From Eudorina sp. 2006-703-Eu-15 (Eukaryota; Chlorophyta; Chlorophyceae; Chlamydomonadales; Volvocaceae), in assembly GCA_003117195.1 (NCBI GenBank), contig BDSI01000008.1, positions 1,145,570 to 1,209,569 on the forward strand: a DNA stretch of 64,000 bases, in the 5' to 3' direction. This document shows positions 58,413-64,000 of this stretch, in pieces (position 1 is the first letter of the stretch; each line of letters opens with the position of its first letter). The position numbers were made by a program, and so were the translations under genes. The notes beneath the pieces were generated by a model. The model ran no database searches, had not been told where the DNA came from, and saw only the letters and a list, made by a program, of their open reading frames with translations.

Positions 58413-61400
58413 TCACCGCCCGTCCACCATCCCCCGGGGGCCCGTCGGCGGGGAGGTCCTCCCTGCAGCGCCTGCAGCACCTGCTGCTGCGACACCCCCC
58501 CGTCGCTCCGAAACCAGGTTGTCCGCCAGAGCTGGACCCCCGGGCCGTGGGTGCAGACCGGACAGCGCGAAGGACGACGCGACCAGCGTGTGGCGCTGCG
58601 GCGGCGCCGCCGTGTTGCCCCCCGGCCCCGACCGCTCCTCCTCCGCTGCCGCCGCCGCTGACGCTGCCGCCGCCGAGGCCGAGCACGGCGCGTCCGCGCC
58701 CCCCCAGGGGCTCGAGCCCGCAGCCGCTGCGACCGTCCGCCGCACCCACACCCGCACCCGCGCCGTGTAGCCCGAAACCCCATCCGGCCCGTCCCCACGG
58801 CCGGGGGACGAAGCCGCTGCTGCCGAGCACAAGCCGCGCGGACCGCCGCCGAGCACGGAAGTCGAGGGGCTGGCATTGCTGCCCATGCCCAGGAGGCTGC
58901 TGCTGCTGATGATGCTGCTTCCGGCGCCGCCGCCTATATTGGACCCCGCCGCACGTAGCCCGGCCCAGAGACCTCGCGGGTTAGCGGCGCCGCCCGGGTT
59001 TCGATCCTCCCCATATTCGTCTGCCTCCTCCCCATACGGCGCCGACCCGGGACCTTCATCGTCGCCGCCGGCGGTGGTCGGGGCGTCCGGGTGCAGCCCC
59101 GCCCAGATGCGCTCCAGGTGGCGGACCCGGAAGGGGAAGCCCTGCGCCGGGACGAAGCTGCCCCTCCGGGCCAGATCCGCGGGCGTGTCCTTGGGCCCCA
59201 CTGCGGTCGGGAGGGAGGGGAAGGGGGGAGGAGGGAGGGGAAGGGCGCGGCGGGGCACGGGGTCCGGGGAAGGGCGGGGCGGGGGTGGGAAGGGAGGGTG
59301 TGGGAAGGGAGGGGAGGGGGGGGGGAAACCTGAGTCAGCTTGCGGCAGCGGCAGCGGCCGTGCCCCGGAATATGGCACCGCAGAGGGCTCTCTCCGGTCT
59401 TCGTTGCCCTGACCCTGCCCGCCAGACTACCGCAGCGGTGCGCCCTGTAGGCCTGCCAGCCAGCTAGCTAGGGCTAGGGTCCGCTCGCAGCCGCCGATAG
59501 ACTTTGACGAGACCGTGCCAATGCGTCCGGGGCACGATGTACGGCAACAGCCATTTCACCGTAATACTTGAGGGTTGGGGCACGGGTTGTTTTCGCGGAG
59601 ACATGCGGGCATTCACGCGGCACAGCTGTGTCCCTCGCATCAAATCACGCCTCCCGCGCGCATCGCCCGGACGCCTGACGCGCAAACATACTCAACACTG
59701 GTGTCGGTCTGGCGGGTTCCTTCGCTAACCAAACACACATAAACATACTCAACACTGGTTTGGGCCTTGCGGGTCTCTTATCTAAACACATACGCACACG
59801 TCCGCCCGCGCTTCGCGCACCCACGCACCTAGACCGGCCCGCGGGTCAGCTTCCTCGGGCGGCGTGGGGATGATGTCGTTGACGGTGGGGTTGGGCACCT
59901 TCCGCGCGCGAACCTGTTCGACCACATTCGACATTCGACATGGCGGCGCCACAGGGACAAGACAGCGGGAGGCGAAGGATTCGATTATTTCCCCTCCTCA
60001 CGCGCAGATCACCACCCCTTGAGCCACCCACTTGACCCTGAACAGCGCTAGCGGGTTAGGGTTCAACTCCCGCTCCCAACGCACCATACCCGTCGCGCGA
60101 ATGCGGCGGTTCCTCCGAGCTACGCCTGGGCTGGGCTGCGGCCGTTGCCCCGCGCTCCTCCCCCACCTTCCTTGGACGCCTGATGCTCCGCGTCCAGGTC
60201 TGATCAGCGCACAAGACCCGTCCCCTTCCCCCTCGTCATGTTTACCCACTCGAAATGGGCTGTGGCCCCCACCAGAGGAGAGAGGGGCTGCGGCCCCCCG
60301 GGTGCGGCCTGCCGCAGTCCCATCCCACCCGGCTCACAGACGGTCAAACCACCCAGCACACCCTAGGCACCCAGCGCGCTCAGCACACGCAGCGCACACA
60401 GCCGGCTTCCTGACAAAACATATTGTACTCGGGCTGATCGGGCTGGGATGCCTCGTCGCTTGCAAGAAAGCACACAGAAGCCGCCAGTTGCCCGGGGGGG
60501 CGCTGGTCGCCTGCTCGAGCTGCGGCTAGCGGTAACTCGGGGTCACGAGCGCTTTACATTTTCTGCCGCCCGGCGGCCGTCACTGCGCCCGGGTGACCCG
60601 CGGGTCACTGCGCCCGGGTGACCCGCGGGTCACTGCGCCCATCCCACCCTCACCAGCTTGCCCTCGGGTGTGTACATGAAGATGACCCGGGTCGGCTTGC
60701 CCGTGTCTGGGTCAGCCACCTGGACCTGGCTGTAGTGGAGGGGGGCCTGCGGCGGAGGGAAACGATCGAGAGAACAGAGGCTTGGGGATGGCAGGGAGGA
60801 CCAGGAGGGGAAAGTCCAGACGAAGTCAGAAGGGGAAGTGCCGTCGCGGGGATGTACGACACTGGGCCGAAGGGGCGGCGGGCGACTGCGGGGGTGCCTG
60901 AACCACGAGATGCAGTCCGCAGCCGGCGCCGTGCGGATGCGGATGCGGGGGGAGCCTCGTGCTTGGATAGGTGTAGGGCATGGGGTGGAGTAGGCAGGCG
61001 CATCTGGTCCCGCAACACGCGCGCGCACGGGGGTGTGATCAAGAGCACGTGTCAAAGCGGTGGTGAGTCCGTCTAAGCCACCCGCGACCACCCAGTGGTG
61101 TCAGCTCGAGTTGCGCAAATGCTCTGAGGCCAGCGGTCCACGCACGGGCCCTCGCCAACGCGCGATCGCCGGGCCCCGCCCGAGGGTGCAGGGGTAACCC
61201 CCCGGGCAGATCAGCTTACCTCCATCGTCACAACAAAGTAATCGTCCTCGCCAGCTCCTGTACGAACCTTCTTCTTGCGCTGCGCTCATCGCAAGCGGCG
61301 GTCAGTCGCACTCGCGCATCATCGGAACACAGGGCCGAGACCAGGTCGGCGTACCATGTTGCGACCCTCGACAATTACTTTAGGCACGCGTTGGTCTTTG

Positions 61401-61528
61401 AAAACTTCAAGTACTCGGCCAGTCTTTCCCTTGTCCGGCCCGCTCAGGATGTAAACGTTGTCATCGCGACAAATCCTCCATTTGTTCGTTTTAAACATTG
61501 GCCGAATGGCCCGTATTAGTTGAGGCAT
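58413..61528 (-). CDS. MRPL24: Mitochondrial-type ribosomal protein uL24 (bL24m) with long C-terminal extension
   Basis: Exons in transcription order: 61528-61355, 61279-61220, 60746-60654, 59913-59829 and 59200-58413, totalling 1,200 nt (399 residues plus stop), with phases 0,0,0,1. Exon 1 carries the KOW motif (WRICRDDNVYILSGPDKGKT, then GRVLEVF and VIVEGRNM). Exon 2 is basic (KKKVRTGAGEDD). Exon 3 reads APLHYSQVQVADPDTGKPTR. Exon 4 reads VPNPTVNDIIPTPPEE. Exon 5 opens VGPKDTPADLARRGSFVPAQ, which corresponds to the GPKDT segment of animal MRPL24. uL24 binds 23S-type rRNA early in large-subunit assembly. The start is the first ATG after an in-frame stop; the short N-terminus is basic. After about 45 residues of exon 5 the protein becomes Gly/Ala/Ser/Pro-rich for some 200 residues, unlike bacterial (~105) or animal (~216) proteins. 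If the donor at 60654 is not used, the frame stops at 60630. Confidence 0.87.
60590..60640. repeat. Tandem palindrome GTGACCCGCGGGTCAC
   Basis: Two copies of the 16-bp palindrome separated by TGCGCCCGG lie in the intron between uL24m exons 60746-60654 and 59913-59829. A third copy is at 47550-47566 in an AGPase intron. Confidence 0.85.
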
Positions 61529-61948
61529 CTTCCGTGTCACAAAGTCCCGAGCTGCCTGCCTTGCAATCGTGTGATTCACGAGCAGCTCGTCCAGCACAAA
61601 GAGTCGCAGTTAAAACATTGCGAATGTGTGGAAATGCTGTGCACGAGTAGAAGCGGTTATCACGCCTCTACTAAAAAAACTTAAACTGTCGCGCTCCGGA
61701 ACACAAACGCTGACACTCTGAGCAACCATGGCGCGTTCACCACTGTTTCAATTGCTTCAAGATATTCACATATTCAGACTACGCCGTATGATATACTGAT
61801 TGCCGTTGTGGCAGCACTGTACGGCGTCACGTCGTATACACCCGGTCAAGGTCGTTGGCTTGAGGCCCACGCTAGCTGTAACGTCTGGGTTACGCTACGC
61901 AGCTCACGGAAAGGGAAGGAGGGAGGAACGAATGAACCTTTATTATTA
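61529..61948. other. 5' flank of the uL24m gene
   Basis: Presumed promoter region. No recognisable box could be assigned. No other gene is seen. Confidence 0.4.
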
Positions 61949-63971
61949 GGATGTTACAGCGGACCCCGCGGGTCATCGGTGACAGCCCCGGCGACAGCCG
62001 AGGCTTCCTCACCATACACTGCCTAAATGAAGTAACGCCACCATGGCGCTCCGGACAGGCTCCCCAAGTGCACCGAAACACTCCCCGGGCCCACACTACC
62101 AGGGAACCACCCCGTTCCTGAGAACCAACCATGGCAAGGGATAAAGCCCGCTCAGGGGGAGTTAGCCACCATGGCGCCCCTATTAGCGAACCACCACCCC
62201 CACCAAGGCGGGGTCACTTCTCCAGCGGTGGCCCGTAGTCTTGGAAGGCCACGGGGGCTCGCGAGTCACCATTCAGGGGCCTGCCCGTACGGTCCCACCG
62301 GGCCGAAAAAACTGCCCACACCTAGCGATAGCTCCACTGGGCGTCAGTGCCCTGACCACCCGCGGTCTATTACGACAGAGTACCTACAGGGCTTAAGAAT
62401 CCTGGCCTGACGGAACCGGGCCTCGGCACACAAGACGACCGTCCTGCACTTTCAGGATCGGGTGTGTAGCCCCCACCGCTGACCACCCTTTCACTGGGAC
62501 TCCCAGCTCAGCGAAGTCGTAGAGCCGGCTCCAAAAGTCTGCCACTGCCCGCCGGGCGGCTAGCCCTTCAGCGTCCCCTAAGGACCCCGGGATCCCGCCC
62601 GCGTTCCTGGACCTGTCGGCCCTCAGGGCTCGCCGGCCCGTTTCCATGGCACTGGTTGCCGCCAAGACGACAACGTCCCAGACACACTGTTGCACACCCA
62701 CGGGGGGCGTTGCGAGCCACACCTGCTGCCTTTGAAGGCTCACCCCTAGCCTTCGTGAGTAGAACACTGTAGTACCTAGGAAGGGATAGTCAGTGGTGGG
62801 GGCTACCCGCCCCATCCTGATGGTGCAGGATGATCGTCTTATGTGCCGTGGCCCTGCACCGTCAGGCCAGGGTAGTTAACTGAAGCCTGTGGGCGTTGAG
62901 TAGTAGTAGGCCGACGTTGGTGCCATTGATAGGGTTGGGCGCTTTGTTACTCCAGCGCTGCTCTTCGCTGCTAGCTAAACACAAAGACCGAAAGCAAGGA
63001 ACGGCAACTTGCCAAAGGGGAGGAGCGCTGACATGGACCTTACACTGCAGGAGAGCAAAACACACGCGAGCAACGCGAGCGCGCCGGCACGACGCCAGGC
63101 AGCGCAGTCAAAACCAGGCCGCGCGCGAGCGGCACCGAACAACAACCCCGTCGCGCCACGGCGTCAACCGCTGGGCGCCCAGGCCCCGCTGTGAGCCGCC
63201 CGACCGGGCGGACGCAGGGCCAGCGACAAGACAGCCGCAACCAACCCCTCAACCCCAAAGCTTCACGGAACGAAAAGTCAGCACGAGGCAAACGCGGCGG
63301 GGAAAAACGGGAACAGGGGCACCACAAGCCAAAACAAACCGCCGCCGCCAAGGCCAGACAACGAACTAGGGGGGGCGCGCGCCCCCTCACCCGGGCGGGG
63401 GGCAAGAAGCCCCACGCCGCACCACATCCCCGAGAACCCCAGGCGGAGGGCTGGTCCCTTGCCGCCGTACACCCCGATCCCTCCACCCAATTGTTCCACA
63501 GCGATGTGAGTGCTCTCTGAAGTGAAGGCAGAATGCCTGAACGGGAGAGAGCGAGCCGGAATGCTGCTCAGGGCAGCTGTGCGGCTTCCGTAACAAACCT
63601 CGTAAAATCCCTACGGTCGCTTCGCTGCTTCGGGATTAAACGACAGTTTTTCCGGCCCGGTGGGACCGTAATGGCAGGCCCCTGGTGGCTCGCGAGCCCC
63701 CGTGGCTCTCCAAGACTACGGGCCACTGCTGGAGATAGACGTGAGCCCGCCTTGGTTGGGGTGGTGGTTCGCTAATCATAGGGGCGCCCTGCGCGGGCTT
63801 TATCCCTGGCTGTGGTTGGTTCTCAGGAACGGGGTGGTGCCCTGGCAGTGTGGGCACGCGCGGGGAGTGTTTCGGTGCACTTGTGGAGCCGCGCCATACA
63901 TGGTGGCGCAGTTTCGTTTATGCAGTGTATGCTTCGGCTGTCACCGATCCGCGGGGTCCGCTGTAACATCC
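61949..63971. mobile_element. 2 kb element with long terminal inverted repeats
   Basis: Left repeat 61949-62314 and right repeat 63644-63971 are reverse complements with small indels. Both begin GGATGTTACAGCGGACCCCG and end near the CCCACCGGGCCGAAAAACTG block. The 1.3 kb interior has a 140-codon minus-strand frame (62393-62815; segments RRAVADFWSRLYDFAELGVP, AATSAMETGRRALRADRS). Related sequence at 17990-18050 shows it is repetitive. No clear target duplication is seen. Related copies occur at 17600-18060 and 29336-29500. Confidence 0.8.
62393..62815 (-). pseudogene. Possible retroelement ORF fragment inside the inverted-repeat element
   Basis: A 140-codon open frame with balanced composition and a partial copy at 17990-18050. 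It faintly resembles C-terminal parts of algal retroelement ORFs, but no reverse transcriptase catalytic motif is present, so the assignment is a guess. Confidence 0.35.
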
Positions 63972-64000
63972 GTAATAAAAAAACTTTATACGAATTAACG

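Noticed and set aside
60630..60653. In-frame stop as the end of uL24m
   Set aside because: A strong GTGAGG donor at 60654 joins in phase to exon 59913-59829 and then to the GPKDT exon, which reproduces the known MRPL24 order.

Overview
The window is nuclear DNA from a eukaryote, most likely a chlorophyte green alga of the Chlamydomonadales/volvocine type. Supporting this are short GC-rich exons separated by many introns (nearly all GT-AG), a plant-like U6 snRNA, an ADP-glucose pyrophosphorylase (starch synthesis) gene, long CA and GC-rich microsatellites, and many small dispersed transposable elements. The order is inferred from these traits; no species can be named from the sequence alone.

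Layout. (1) 1-12716, plus strand: the 3' part of a SPATA20/YyaL-type gene (thioredoxin-like DUF255 plus glycosidase-like alpha/alpha barrel family). I resolve 16 phase-consistent exons (842-12716). The 5' exons, including the thioredoxin domain, lie left of the window. A tRNA-Arg(UCG) sits antisense in the interval upstream of the first visible exon. The introns carry CA repeats, a 1.2 kb 8-mer minisatellite and a hAT-type element with an 8-bp target duplication. (2) 12717-18208: no gene seen; repeats and AT-rich DNA. (3) 18209-38057, minus strand: one very large gene of at least 15 exons whose intron phases fit throughout. The predicted protein of about 3,370 residues combines an XK-related (XKR)-like membrane region, a long series of RNI-type leucine-rich repeats, about 18 WD40 repeats, a MIB/HERC2 domain and a last WD40 exon. 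A perfect 108-bp palindrome interrupts the WD40 exon and goes with a frame change. A miniature LTR retrotransposon (TRIM) sits in its last intron. (4) 38058-43715: no gene seen; an ATT tract and a roughly 1 kb imperfect inverted repeat. (5) 43716-53160, plus strand: a complete 16-exon ADP-glucose pyrophosphorylase subunit gene (625 codons) with a diverged nucleotide-binding motif and one GC-AG intron. (6) 53161-58412: intergenic DNA with an inverted-repeat gene fragment (55050-55690) and a U6 snRNA gene (56432-56532, minus). (7) 58413-61528, minus strand: mitochondrial-type ribosomal protein uL24 (5 exons, 399 codons) with a long low-complexity C-terminus. (8) 61949-63971: an element with inverted terminal repeats of about 330-365 bp; its family is scattered through the whole window.

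The genes are unrelated in function (a redox/glycosidase-like protein, a giant membrane scaffold, starch synthesis, mitochondrial translation) and do not form a pathway cluster. The most unusual item is the XKR-LRR-WD40-MIB fusion. Gene models were built by hand from reading frame, splice-site sequence and intron phase; no RNA evidence was available, and gene ends are less certain than internal exons.
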